Assembly (NCBI GenBank): GCA_022560025.1
Contig: JAFISE010000082.1
Coordinates: 80,256 to 144,255 of the forward strand
Direction of reading: 5' to 3'
DNA: 64,000 nt
From: Stagonosporopsis chrysanthemi
Lineage: Eukaryota > Ascomycota > Dothideomycetes > Pleosporales > Didymellaceae
The notes beneath the pieces were generated by a model. That model was not told where the DNA came from. It did not search any database and worked only from the letters and a program-made list of their open reading frames with translations. Below, in pieces: positions 11,928-22,286 of the stretch (the stretch's first letter is position 1; the number at the start of each line of letters is the position of its first letter). The position numbers were made by a program, and so were the translations under genes.

Positions 11928-12692
11928 GGGGCAGTCTCAGCAAGCAGTCGACGTAGATCGAACGGCCACCACTGAGAGTCTCTTGAGCTGTTCAACAGAA
12001 GTAATCAACATGTCTTACGTCAAAAACAGGTGCATTATGGGTAGTGAACATCATGGGATGTCATCAATATTACTTTTGGCGACAGTCAAATTACTCTGGG
12101 CGACTGCCACATACAATTATTGCAGTGAGAAATGGGTCACCTCTTAACATAGAGGACGTACTTTATGCAATTCTTTCTAAGGAACAACTTGAGTTACCTA
12201 ACCAGGGGCAGTCGCCACCGGGCTGTCGCGACCTGGACTGTCGCTGACGATGAATGTGCTCCTCAACTACATTGAGGCATGATGCCCGCGGCCAGAAGGA
12301 TAGCTGCCTTGTCTTTGATTACCGGTAATTTCACTCTAGTTCACAGGATGTAATGGAGCAGAGTCAGGCCCTCATGCAGCCTGGATGAAGGAAGAGCTCA
12401 CGAATTTCGGGCCTCATCTGGCTCTACAGCTGACCTTAGCTAGAGCTTGTGAGTTAGCACTTAAAGTAAGATATTTGATAACGGAAACATCTAATGATCA
12501 CCGTATTCAAGACTGAGACGCGGGCCTACGCAGGAAAGACTAGCCCACCAATCTCACCAGCCCTATACTCCGCGAGATATGAGATTGTTGGTACTACTCC
12601 CTAACATCCTTTCAGCACAGCTTTTTCGGCTCACTCCACGCCGCTGAGAGCTTTCTACTTCCATTTTACTCGCAAGATCCCCCTTCTGAAAC
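11928..12692. other. intergenic, no gene seen
   Basis: About 760 bases between the transporter relic and the second oxygenase relic. Short frames only; no recognisable element. Confidence 0.6.
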
Positions 12693-13923
12693 ATGGCTGT
12701 GCTCGATGGTGAAAGCATTGTTGTAGCTCCTAGAAGCTACGAGCCTCTAACCAAACGTGATATCATTAAGTTTTCCAAGCCACTGGACCACAACCCAGAA
12801 TAGGTCAACAAGCTGATGTCAGCTTGTGAGAATGTCGGATTTTTCTACCTAGACATCTCAGATCAGTACTAAGCAACAGTGCTGAAGAATCTCGATGCTG
12901 TAAACTCGGCTATGAGAGAATGGTTTGCTCAACCTGAAGCTGTGAAACGAAAATATCTGGCCGTAAGTATGGCATCACATGGATTAGCAATACACAATCT
13001 CATATGATCACCTTAGTGCAATACCTTTACTGACTCAGGATGAAATTTAGCTACAAGCCTCAAACTGGAAGTCATGGTGGACGAGATGGATGGGAGGTCT
13101 TGAGGGTCTGTTACTACCCTTCATCCAGTGTACACTCAGAGCGCTGACCGTAGCTATAGACTGGCAGCTTCAAGATGAAGAGTCGCTGGGGCCTTTCACC
13201 AGTCGTTGAGCAGAACTATGAGACGTTTGAAAAATTCCAAATACAATGTCACTTCATGACGAAAGTCGTGCTTGATCGCATCTCTAATGCTCTGGACATG
13301 ACGGGCAACCGCAGTCTCAACTACTTTCATCGGAACGAATGCCCAACAAATAGTGCTCTTGCATGTCCTCACTAGGTAAGTTTATGGTATATTGTTCTAA
13401 GAACCTCTCGAGAATGTTTCTGACTGTGTCAGTAATTTAGCGCCCTTGGCTACCCAAGTCAAAGTGACAAACCACCTCATCTAACCTCGAGCTGACTTGA
13501 ATCTCTGCACAGCATTCCTATGAATCTTACCGGAGGTAATTTAGGCCACAACGTGCACACAGACTACAGTACTTTGACGCTCGTCTTTGCCCCGCAGTGG
13601 GGTTTGCAAATGATGACACTTGTCGGTCCGCGTGCAGGAGACTTTGAGTGGCAGTATTCAGAGCCATGTCCTAGATGCGCTATTGTAAACGTGGCCGATT
13701 CACCTCGCTTTTTGACGCACGATAAAATCCGCTAGGCGGTGCACCGCGTCCTTCCTCTTCCACATTCAGCAGATACTCAGGGACCTACCTACGTCCAAGT
13801 GACGATACAGAGATCACCGACACCGTGGGAAAAACCTACAGTATCATGGATTGGCATGACAAGAAGAACAAGATGTATGAGAACATATCGCTTCTCATAA
13901 GGAACTTGTACAAGAATGTTTAA
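12693..13923 (+). pseudogene. 2-oxoglutarate/Fe(II) oxygenase relic B
   Basis: Nearly the whole gene can still be followed: ATG at 12693, an N-terminal DIOX_N-like exon to about 12962, a GTAAGT intron, an exon with SYKPQTGSHGGRDGWEV, another intron to about 13165, and an exon 13166-13375 that retains LSPVVEQNYETFEKFQ and CPTNSALAC. A further exon then carries the iron motif HTD (HTDYSTLTLVFAP, about 13555), IVNVADS and AVHRVL, ending at TAA 13921-13923. It is dead: in-frame stops at 12801-12803 (TAG), 12870-12872 (TAA), 13373-13375 (TAG next to a GTAAGT) and 13733-13735 (TAG), plus a frameshift near 13770 between the HRVL strand and the LRPSDDTEI strand. Three of the stops sit where a Gln codon is expected. 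Confidence 0.82.
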
Positions 13924-14790
13924 AATTTGTCATTCGCAACTGGGACTCAGGAGGTACTCACCAAATAAACGATCCCTCCCCTTCGAAGTACGACTGTGCT
14001 AGCCAAATCAATTCTCACTCGCCATTGTTTTTGAGTTGCTGTCGTTTTGTGGCTGAGATATTGTGTATTGCCTGCAGCTCTGAGTTAATGATGATGAGAA
14101 TCGAGCCTCATTATGTTGATTGCCATATATATGAGTAACAAGGTCACTAGATATCAGCATAAATCGAACAAAAGCAACTCTTGTGTACAACGTTGGCAGA
14201 ATGGAAATATGAATCTAAATATGCCTCTTGGTTTATGTTTGGTCAGCAGATCAAAATGAGAGGCTGCATCATGTATGCACGTGGAGTCCTATAAAGGCAT
14301 CACCGCTTGCATCTAACTGCTTCTGGTGTACTTCCAAATCTGCGAACTCTCGGAGTGAGGTCGATGATGACGGTAAACTCCCTTGCATTACTTTCAAGGT
14401 CGCCGACCGTCCGACCATGTCCGAACAAGCCGCTGAACTGTGGAATCTTAGATTGTTATTCGATTATCAAGTCTCATTTTCCAAGATACTGTAGTAAGAT
14501 TTCCGCACAGTATGCATCAATCCTGAGAAGCATATGAGTTGCGGCCAAATTTGCAGATATATGAGAATGGTGTCCAACGTCATGTTGTCACAATGTTTTG
14601 CAGGTAATTCACCTCTGAATTGCTTGAGACACGAGTGATCGAAAACGACTAGTCTCTCGGTGATCTTCAGCCACAATTGTTCTTCTGCTCGCGTGTCTCG
14701 TTAAAATCGTCACTTCACGCCGAGGTGATCCCGACACCTTCGCACGGACAGTGCGCCTTCTTCATAGCGAATTTGGTCTCATGGACTTGG
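13924..14790. other. intergenic, no gene seen
   Basis: Short overlapping frames on both strands and no recognised domain. The right end forms the promoter of the next gene. Confidence 0.55.
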
Positions 14791-14799
14791 TATAAATAC
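14791..14799 (+). promoter_or_regulatory. TATA box of the secreted-protein gene
   Basis: TATAAATAC lies 98-106 bases before the ATG at 14897, followed by a CT-rich leader (CCTCACCTC). This is a strong TATA match for a filamentous fungus and fits an inducible, highly expressed secreted product. Confidence 0.65.
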
Positions 14800-14896
14800 C
14801 CTTCGGTCGACCAACTGTCTGTACATCATTCCTCACCTCTGTTTGTCCTTCAGCTACCAATTAAATATTCACGCTTCGACTCTTGAAACATTCACA

Positions 14897-15601
14897 ATGA
14901 AGACGTCATTTGCTCTTGCTTCCTTCTTTACAATTGCAGCTGCTATCCCTGCAAGCATCAAAACCTGCCCTTTAGTTTCTCAATTCGCCGACTTTGAGGA
15001 TCTCGAAGGTACACCAGGCTCTCCTATCAACAACATCCCGAATGGCTACAAAGGACTCCGATACGAAGGAATCGACTTCACCGAGACCGTTCAGCTTGGC
15101 GAACTTGACAAGCTCCTGGGACTTCTTCCCTTCGCTCTGCCTGGCATTGAACTACCTGGCGTTCTGCCTCACTCCGGGCTCAATTATGCTCGCATCGGCC
15201 TTACCTCTAAGCTTGGTGGTACGCCAACGCTGACGGTCAACTATAAGGAAAGCAGCATCGAGTCTTTCCAGCTCGAAACTTTTTTCTATGGCTGTGCAAT
15301 CCAGGGAACTGGTCTTTTTGCACTACCTGCGAGATGTATCATTAACTTCACTGGTTACAAAGGAAATGATAACACGGAGGCCGGTAGCTCGCAGGTCTGT
15401 TCACAGACTTATACGTACGATCCTTCCACACAACTTGGTCTGCAAGAGCAAGCGTTTGGCGATTTCAAAGATTGTAAGGGAAAAGATCTCCAATTCGCGA
15501 CTATCACAGCTGTACTGCCTGGTGGCACAGCGGTTTTGGATCCGCTACTGGTACTACTCATCGATGATTTGAAGTACTCTACGAGGACGAAGACCTGTTA
15601 G
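14897..15601 (+). CDS. secreted protein of unknown function (234 aa)
   Basis: Single exon. The ATG at 14897 was chosen over an in-frame upstream start because it begins a signal peptide (MKTSFALASFFTIAAAIPA, cleavage near residue 19) and lies about 100 bases after a TATA box. The mature protein has six Cys, including a Cys close to the new N-terminus and one at the very C-terminus (RTKTC), suggesting disulfides. It opens with a DFEDL-GTPGSPINNIPNGYKGLRYEGI block. Many secreted fungal proteins share this F(D/E)DL ... (P/N)GY-GL-(W/Y) layout, which resembles a jelly-roll or carbohydrate-binding sandwich, but I cannot name the family. A central Leu/Pro/Gly-rich loop (LLPFALPGIELPGVLP) recalls the GLP-rich secreted protein at 3.5 kb. 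Candidate apoplastic effector or wall protein; that role is inference. Confidence 0.82.
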   Translation: MKTSFALASFFTIAAAIPASIKTCPLVSQFADFEDLEGTPGSPINNIPNGYKGLRYEGIDFTETVQLGELDKLLGLLPFALPGIELPGVLPHSGLNYARIGLTSKLGGTPTLTVNYKESSIESFQLETFFYGCAIQGTGLFALPARCIINFTGYKGNDNTEAGSSQVCSQTYTYDPSTQLGLQEQAFGDFKDCKGKDLQFATITAVLPGGTAVLDPLLVLLIDDLKYSTRTKTC

Positions 15602-15988
15602 TGTATAACACACATAACCGGTGTCAGTGGCGATTGTTTTTTGTGATTTTTCATGGTTGAGTGGCGTAGTTTTGTGTGTTGGCCAGGCTTTGAGATGAAG
15701 ACGTCACCTCTTTACCGCTTTATTGTCGCATCACTGTCACTACCTGATAATTTGTTCTGAGATTTTTAAGAAACCCAAGTTACTTCGTCTCCATAGCCAC
15801 ATTGTCCCTTTCATATCTTCCGTGATATTAGCTTCGAATTACCTTGACGCTGCACATTCCTTAAACTTTAAACCTTCAAAACCACCCATCGTCACAAAGG
15901 CGGGAATTCAATCAAGACTAGGATTATGTTGTGTCATTGAAACGTATTCCATTCAGTAAACTTTATTTGTCTCATCCTGATTTTTTTT
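15602..15988. other. convergent intergenic spacer
   Basis: 387 bases between two convergent genes. Holds the 3' ends of both transcripts; no gene or element recognised. Confidence 0.6.
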
Positions 15989-17079
15989 CTACCCGAAGAG
16001 CTTTTCGATTCGGCGAGTGTTCCATTCCCATGCCGTGATCTCATCATAACGACAAGGAGTTGCATCAGTGATGAACTCCTTCAAGGGGAACAAAGAAGCT
16101 TGTCGATTAGGCTTCACGAAGTAAGCAATTGAGTATCGTTCGGGGATCTCTACATTATCTCCAGCTTTGACAGCAGGTGGATATGTGACTCTGTGGCAGG
16201 CTGCACGGAAGGTGTCATTCGTAAGGCGTTGTAGGGAGTCTCCAATGTTCAAAATGATGTCGGTCGGTTTAGATGATTCGACGCTCCTGAAGACGCCAGG
16301 TTGAGTCTGGTCTTCGACCTGTAACCCACCTACCGAGTCTTGAAAAAGCATTGTGATTGTGCCGAAGTCCGTGTGCTCCGCGATACGAGTGGCCGAGCCA
16401 TCGGCAAGCTCGGAGGCTGGGACAGCGGGGTAGTGAAGAAGGCGAAATTCGTTCTCGGCTTGATTGTGCAGCAGCTTGAGGTGATCTTCAGAGATACCGA
16501 GTGCAATTGCGAGTGCAGAGAGTAGTTGCATCTCTGTCTTGAAGGCCTTCTCGTAGAATGACTCCATAAAATTACGGAATCCCGGAAGACTATCCTCGGG
16601 AACCCAAAGGTTGTCGACCAGGCTGTCCTGAGCACTTCCCATATCCAGTGTCTCCTGTAATACATTAGTATGGATAAGTGAAGATATCATTCGTTCAGTC
16701 TTACTTTGATATCACGAGTCTTGCCTGGACCGAGGCCTTTTTCGTAGCCGCTAATGTTGGCGACATTCTCCTGGCCGACGAAGCTATATCCGCGATTAGG
16801 ATTGGCTTGGGGAGGATGTTTGGCTTCCATCTTGGTCTCCAATGGCAAGGCAAAGAACTTGCGACTCTGGCACCGATCATTAGCGTTTTTTCTGTATAAG
16901 TGGACCAAGCTTACCATTTCAAACAGCTTGGATATGTCTTCGTCTGGGATGCTGTGATTCTGAATCTTGACGCCTCCCCTCAACTTTAATAAGCGGAGCA
17001 ACTCAGTGCAAAAGAATGTCTTTTGCTCCGCTGTTCCAAAGAACAACGACATGTCGAGAGTGGCACCTTTGTCGGCCAT
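15989..17079 (-). CDS. 2-oxoglutarate/Fe(II)-dependent dioxygenase, isopenicillin-N-synthase-like (intact)
   Basis: Minus-strand gene with three exons, 17079-16915, 16866-16705 and 16654-15989, giving 330 aa, the usual family length. Introns are 48 and 50 bases with GTAAGC and GTAAGA donors. The N-terminal DIOX_N region covers about residues 8-110 and has the NPNRGYSFVGQE motif before the core. The double-stranded beta-helix carries the iron ligands His 203 and Asp 205 (EHTDFGTIT) and His 263 (ACHRVTYP), and the 2-oxoglutarate-binding Arg 282 and Ser 284 (ERYSIAYF). All catalytic residues are present, so it is probably active. Such enzymes hydroxylate, desaturate or cyclise small molecules, often in secondary metabolism; the substrate is unknown. 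It is the only intact oxygenase here, 2 to 7 kb from two broken relatives, and its sequence is not especially close to them. Confidence 0.9.
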
Positions 17080-17644
17080 CTTTGCTGAGATTTCTTGATC
17101 AACGAAAAGGAGAATCAAACAATATTTGTTCGTAAAAAATTGGTGGTGAGAACTCGTGCTATTGTTATTGTATGTCTTTAGAACGTAGATATAGTCTGAA
17201 CGATATGCCAACAGATTCCAACACCTTAAATACCATGTTGGGGCAGTGCTCAGCTTCAACTTGGAAGCAGGCAAGGAGCCTCCGTAAGCTGCTACATCGT
17301 GTCATCGGACTGATCGGGATTCTTGGCAGGCTACCTTGATGTTGCTCCGCTACAGGGTCCAGTTCAGTCCGCCATGCTTTAAACGCCTGACACGGCCGTT
17401 GGCTGTTTGACCCGACAAAAAGCGGTTGCAAAAGATGGTCTGCCCGCGTCAAAGCGACACAATTACTATAAGAATGGGCCCTATTGGCAGATCAAGCGCG
17501 AAGGGCGTGTATAATAGGTACAGCTCCTGTAGTCTGGGATAGTCGCACCATGGCTGTACGGAAACGCTTACTCGAAACGATTTAGTGCGAAACGAAAACG
17601 ACCATCCTCTCCGAGCCATGCAGAACGCACGACCATGTTGTTCT
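17080..17644. other. promoter region of the dioxygenase gene
   Basis: 565 bases between the dioxygenase start and the stop of the HET gene, both on the minus strand. No extra gene supported. The frame at 17449-17880 only overlaps the HET 3' end in another frame. Confidence 0.55.
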
Positions 17645-20080
17645 TCAGACAAGTACAATGTCGACATCTTCCATTTCGCCAATATCCCATGAGTGCTTCC
17701 AGACTGTGCCGAGTCCTTTGCGTCGTGCAACCTCCCCATCCCTCTCAATCCACAACACAAAGTAGAATTCATAGTGCGAAAATGATCCCAGGTCAAGTCT
17801 TTGAACGCAGTCCTGGAGCGGATGATTGACGCCCTGTGCCAGTTGGTTATTGTACTCTGGCCCTCCGCAAGGATCCGCACTGCCGGATATAGTAGGTATC
17901 GAGCCTTCGGCGATACGGATCAGTTCGGCTATCTCTCCGCTAGGTAGTTCTTCATCAACACGCCCATTGACGCGGATAGAGCCTGCCCATGCTCCGTCAT
18001 CGTCAAGAACGGGCAAATCAACAGCGTGATACCTGCCGTCTTTGTGCTCTCCAAATCGCCATGAGCCCTTCTCTTCTGGTATTCCAAAAGTCAAGAATTT
18101 GTGCTGAGCGCTGAAGTACAGCTTCTGTTGATCTGATTCGATGGGATCAATATCTCTGTGACGTTGAAAAGGCGGTACCGGGTAGCGAAACCGCCTTTTA
18201 AAATCTATGTGTGACGGATCTGGACCGGGATATCCCATGTACGTGTAGAATGTTTCGAATTTTGATTCGGCGTCTCCTGGGTGTTTCTCCCAGCGGTCCG
18301 GAGGAGGGGCATGCTTGACTGTAAAATGGTTTCTCACGGTATGGAATGTGTCGTCAATGCGACCGGAGAGCTTGCTGGCCCGATCCGACTTTTTGAAAAA
18401 CTTGATTACTGGAGTTATAGTGGTCTCAAATTTGGTGTGTGGCAACTGAGCATCTGTGTTATGCCTCCAAAAAGTAAGATCCAATTCGCCGGACCACCCA
18501 AGCCAGGACCAGCTCGGGGCGCAATTGAGTGAGACACGCGGTCGAAGACCTTCACCTGGCTGCCAGAGCAGACCAATTGTGAAATAGAACTCTGGTAGAC
18601 CACCGTAGAATCCGGCTGGGAAACCTACGCGCATCTGAGCAATGACACCAACGAACGCATTCAGTATATCTGAATCGTATGTCAGATCGCGTGAGTTGTA
18701 CTGACTGACCATGTTCGCATATTCGGCGAATGACGGCCAATCAACAGTGTAGAGTTTCTCTCCATTTCCGTGCTGGTCAACACGCTTACTTTCGTTTGGA
18801 ACAGTTATGGAAGGAAGTGACCACAGTTCGTTCCAAGTTGACGAGTAGCATATCCAGCTTACCAACGTGTCCATGTACAGAAGTCTCCTGGAAAACACGT
18901 GCTCTTGGAAAGTCCACGCACGGGAAGACCAAACGTTCTCTGACAATCTTGCTTGTCGTACGACCTCGTCTGTCACCAGAATCATGGTTTTCGTCGGGAA
19001 CCTAAAAAGATGTCTTCGTCGCTGCCCGGCGTTTTGGCCAAGCCCCGACAGACCTTGATCCGCATGGCTACCATCGGCAGCGACGATTGTGAACTCGGCC
19101 TTTGCGTAAATCCAAGCCATCGCACCGAGTTGCTCGTGTTTCGTCTCGGGATCATCTTGCACAATGCACACACGATCGACCCAGAGATACTTCTGGCCGA
19201 TCAGAGCGCAGAGCTTGATCGCATCTCGAATTGTTGTGGGAACATTGTACGCACCAGATGTCGACAAGCTTCCCGGGCTGGCCAAGCTACAAATATTCTC
19301 CTTAAGTGCCTGCAAAGTTTCAACTGGCCCCCATACATAGCTAAGTGCTACGTAGGGAACCATGTGTTCAGGGGTGACGATACACTCCCGCTCCACATCA
19401 ATAAAGCTAGGCCGCACTTCAGAGCTCACATAAAAAGCGTTCGGCTGTCTGCACCTGTTACTATGTAGCTGGCTGCAGCGATCGAACCACCCTCTGATCT
19501 GTGCCGTGTCGACATGTTCTGGTTTGAAGAGCCGAGGCGAACCATCGGGCCATGCGCCTGCGCTCATAGGGAAGTTTCCATCCGCTGAAAGAAACCGCAA
19601 AACCATAAGCTCGTCGAAATGGGATCGCCTTTCTCTGACGTGGTTTGTCCTTGTTGGCATCGGGCCAAATGCGATCGCGAGAACAGGGTTGTCGTCCATC
19701 AGGTGAGCACTGAAGCTGTAGTCTGTCGTAAAACCGGACATAGCCTCCTGTCGTCTGGTCGCAATATGGTCATCCGCACATAAGAGTAGTGCGCTGCATG
19801 TGAGACAGCTGGAGCTCCGCACAATCAGGTCGGAACGTCGGCCAAGGTCAAGGTCGCGAAAGATTTCTGTTCCAAATCCAGTCATCGATCGCGCTCTTTC
19901 TTCGAGCTGTGTTTGCATCGAAAATTCGAAAATACCCGCCAAACCATCAAGTAGCATACAGATGCTGCAAAAGCGATCACGAGATGGCGGATCGACGTGC
20001 GGCTCTACAATCTTTGCGAAGTTGCTGGCGACATGAGAATCGGAGAGGGCTTTCGCCTGCGACGGCGAAAGATCGGACAT
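17645..20080 (-). CDS. HET-domain (heterokaryon incompatibility) protein
   Basis: Single-exon minus-strand gene, 811 aa. The HET domain spans about residues 240-400 with its three hallmark blocks: VPYVALSYVWG at 241-251, LWVDRVCIVQDD near 299-310 and SSRAWTFQEHVFSRRLLY farther on. The N-terminal 120 residues contain paired cysteines (FCSIC at 38-41 and SCLTC at 91-95) that could bind zinc. The long C-terminal half has no recognised domain. Known role of the family: triggering a cell-death reaction when incompatible hyphae fuse; many copies are orphan and may act in innate immunity. The key Arg of the third block in some HET proteins is present (SRAWTFQE). The gene is intact, unlike the HET relic at 47-48 kb, and is divergent from the phytanoyl-CoA-dioxygenase-like gene. 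Start chosen at the first ATG, 20080. Confidence 0.9.
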   Translation of the reverse strand: MSDLSPSQAKALSDSHVASNFAKIVEPHVDPPSRDRFCSICMLLDGLAGIFEFSMQTQLEERARSMTGFGTEIFRDLDLGRRSDLIVRSSSCLTCSALLLCADDHIATRRQEAMSGFTTDYSFSAHLMDDNPVLAIAFGPMPTRTNHVRERRSHFDELMVLRFLSADGNFPMSAGAWPDGSPRLFKPEHVDTAQIRGWFDRCSQLHSNRCRQPNAFYVSSEVRPSFIDVERECIVTPEHMVPYVALSYVWGPVETLQALKENICSLASPGSLSTSGAYNVPTTIRDAIKLCALIGQKYLWVDRVCIVQDDPETKHEQLGAMAWIYAKAEFTIVAADGSHADQGLSGLGQNAGQRRRHLFRFPTKTMILVTDEVVRQARLSENVWSSRAWTFQEHVFSRRLLYMDTLVSWICYSSTWNELWSLPSITVPNESKRVDQHGNGEKLYTVDWPSFAEYANMVSQYNSRDLTYDSDILNAFVGVIAQMRVGFPAGFYGGLPEFYFTIGLLWQPGEGLRPRVSLNCAPSWSWLGWSGELDLTFWRHNTDAQLPHTKFETTITPVIKFFKKSDRASKLSGRIDDTFHTVRNHFTVKHAPPPDRWEKHPGDAESKFETFYTYMGYPGPDPSHIDFKRRFRYPVPPFQRHRDIDPIESDQQKLYFSAQHKFLTFGIPEEKGSWRFGEHKDGRYHAVDLPVLDDDGAWAGSIRVNGRVDEELPSGEIAELIRIAEGSIPTISGSADPCGGPEYNNQLAQGVNHPLQDCVQRLDLGSFSHYEFYFVLWIERDGEVARRKGLGTVWKHSWDIGEMEDVDIVLV

Positions 20081-20849
20081 GGCGGTGATGAGTTATGAGA
20101 ACTTCAGTTGTTGTAGATGGGCCAGAATACGAAATATGTAACAAGACACTCGCTGCGCAGCCTAACTCACCCAACACCTGGCAATAACATAAGCGAGGTG
20201 GCGCTCGCGAGTCTCCAGAACAGCCATGACTGGTTCTTGAGCCATACGATCACAGCAACTCAGGGCTGCTGCAAAGCTGTAAGCAGCTCGTTGAAACAGC
20301 CGCTACAGTAGTCAAGTTGACAGGATGAAGCGTGACGGAGTCTACATGGCCTGGGAAGCCGCACTGGCTGCCCCGCCTTCAGCTGAGTTGCACCCATCGA
20401 CGTGCACGACTCTGCACGGTATGACAAGCAGTAGAGCTTAGACGCCGAAATTTTATTTGCAATTGTTCCAGGGTTGATGCCTATGATCCAACGCCTGCGC
20501 GGTGCTGATGCACCAGGGCGAATGTCACAATGTCATCACTCGGCTACTTGAGCCAAGACCCCGCAGAAGCCGAACTACCCCACTTTAGCTGCGGCGAGCT
20601 TCGCGAGTGGACGTGAGGTCGGAACAAGCTCATCTTGTGTGCTGCTATTTGAGGATCAAAGGAACATGCGGGAGAGCGGACGTCTTCTGTCTTTTTCAAT
20701 GCCAACTCTGCACTTTTCGATCTGGTAGGAGCGCCCGACAACAGAGCGGGCAAAATTGCCTTCCATTCATCAAGTCTCGAAGTTAAAAGAGAGCGCTAGA
20801 GCTCGAAACCTCTATTGCCATCTTCATACCCTCGAGTCTATCAGGCGCT
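20081..20849. other. divergent promoter region (HET gene / PhyH-like gene)
   Basis: 769 bases between two divergently transcribed genes. Open frames here are short and unsupported. No clear repeated motif was seen. Confidence 0.55.
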
Positions 20850-22067
20850 ATGGGGTCCTTACCAAACGAAGCACCTGAGAAAATCAATGGCTACACATTT
20901 ACACCGCCGATCGGACCCCGAGTCTTCTCTACAGCTACACCTCCTTCGTTAGACGAGTTTCGAGTCTTGACAACCAAGTCCGTTCCTTTCCACTATCCGC
21001 TTGCGAACAAAGTTGTCAGGAATGTCCCGATCTATTACCTGTCCGCCTTCTCGTCCTACACCACACATCAGCTCTCCGCTCTGCAGGAAGAATGGTACCA
21101 TATCCTCCTGCATGGCCCTGGGGTATTTGCCACTAAGCACATGTACACCGATCTTCACCTCATTGATAAGGTGAATGATGTGTACTCTTCGATTATCGAA
21201 CAGGAAACGCAACAATCCGGAAAGAAAGGCGACCACTTTGCGACATCCGGGGCGAACTCACGTATCTGGAACTCGTTCTCCAAACACTGCCTCGCTGATT
21301 CGGCCACTTTTATCGAATACTACTCCAACCCGTGGCTCCCGCTCATTTCCTCGGCCTGGTTGGGACCGCATCATCGCCTCACCGCTCAGGTCAACATCGT
21401 ACGCCCCGGCGGTACAGCACAAATCAGTCACCGAGATTACCACATTGGTTTCCAAAGTGCGGAGTCATGCCAGCAATTTCCAAAAGCCCTACAAATTGCC
21501 AGTCAGTTCTTGACTCTCCAAGGCGCTGTGGCGCATAGTGACATGCCACTGGAGTCAGGCCCAACAAGATTATTGCCATTTAGTCAGAAATTCGAAGAGG
21601 GTTACATGGCCTACCGGCTTAAGGAATTCCAGGAATACTTCCTCAAGACATATGCCAGTGTGCCACTGGAGAAAGGTGACGGTTTGTTCTTCAACCCAGC
21701 GCTCTTCCATGCCGCTGGCGCCAACACCTCAACCGATGTTCAGCGGTCTGCCAATCTGCTGCAGATCTCAAGTGCATTTGGGAAGCCGATGGAGATGATT
21801 GACAGTTTACCTTTGGTGGAGAGGACCTGGGATGCTTTAATTAAGCGGTACAAGCAGGAGGGCTTTAGTGAGGAGATCAAAGCGTTCGTAAGCAACGTTG
21901 CAGAGGGTTACCCCTTCCCAACGAATTTAGATAGACGAGTGCCTGAGACCGCGGGCATGGCGCCAGAGAGTGAGCAGGAGTTGTTAATCCGAGGGCTGAG
22001 CGGAGAATGGGATAAAGAGAAGGTGTTGACTGAGCTGAAGCAGATGAGAAACGAGTCGAAGGCATGA
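20850..22067 (+). CDS. phytanoyl-CoA dioxygenase (PhyH) family oxygenase
   Basis: Single exon, 405 aa. The PhyH-type 2-oxoglutarate/Fe(II) core is recognised by RPGGTAQISHRDYHIGF, where the HxD pair (His-Arg-Asp) supplies two iron ligands. It is followed by a LESGPTRLLPFSQ turn and GDGLFFNPALFHAAGANTS, whose His is the third ligand; an Arg about ten residues later (QRSANLLQ) can bind 2-oxoglutarate. The N-terminal 120 residues and C-terminal 90 residues are extensions found in a fungal subgroup of unknown substrate. There is no peroxisomal targeting signal at the C-terminus (ends NESKA), so peroxisomal alpha-oxidation of phytanoyl-CoA is not supported; a small-molecule hydroxylase is more likely. 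Divergent from the HET gene. Confidence 0.85.
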   Translation: MGSLPNEAPEKINGYTFTPPIGPRVFSTATPPSLDEFRVLTTKSVPFHYPLANKVVRNVPIYYLSAFSSYTTHQLSALQEEWYHILLHGPGVFATKHMYTDLHLIDKVNDVYSSIIEQETQQSGKKGDHFATSGANSRIWNSFSKHCLADSATFIEYYSNPWLPLISSAWLGPHHRLTAQVNIVRPGGTAQISHRDYHIGFQSAESCQQFPKALQIASQFLTLQGAVAHSDMPLESGPTRLLPFSQKFEEGYMAYRLKEFQEYFLKTYASVPLEKGDGLFFNPALFHAAGANTSTDVQRSANLLQISSAFGKPMEMIDSLPLVERTWDALIKRYKQEGFSEEIKAFVSNVAEGYPFPTNLDRRVPETAGMAPESEQELLIRGLSGEWDKEKVLTELKQMRNESKA

Positions 22068-22286
22068 ATGCTGATCAGTAACATATGATCAAATCAAATT
22101 GAACGATCTCGAATTAAGTGCTAAAATAGGTCAGCGTCGGATTTTAAGCTTAACAGCGTAGCAGCTATAAGGTTGTTGCACAAAGACACACGTGGTTCTA
22201 TTACCTCCATACTAATTTAGACACGTGCTGAGTTTGCTGTTTGAACATCTATCCTACTTCAATACGTACGCGAGGGATTATCTCAC

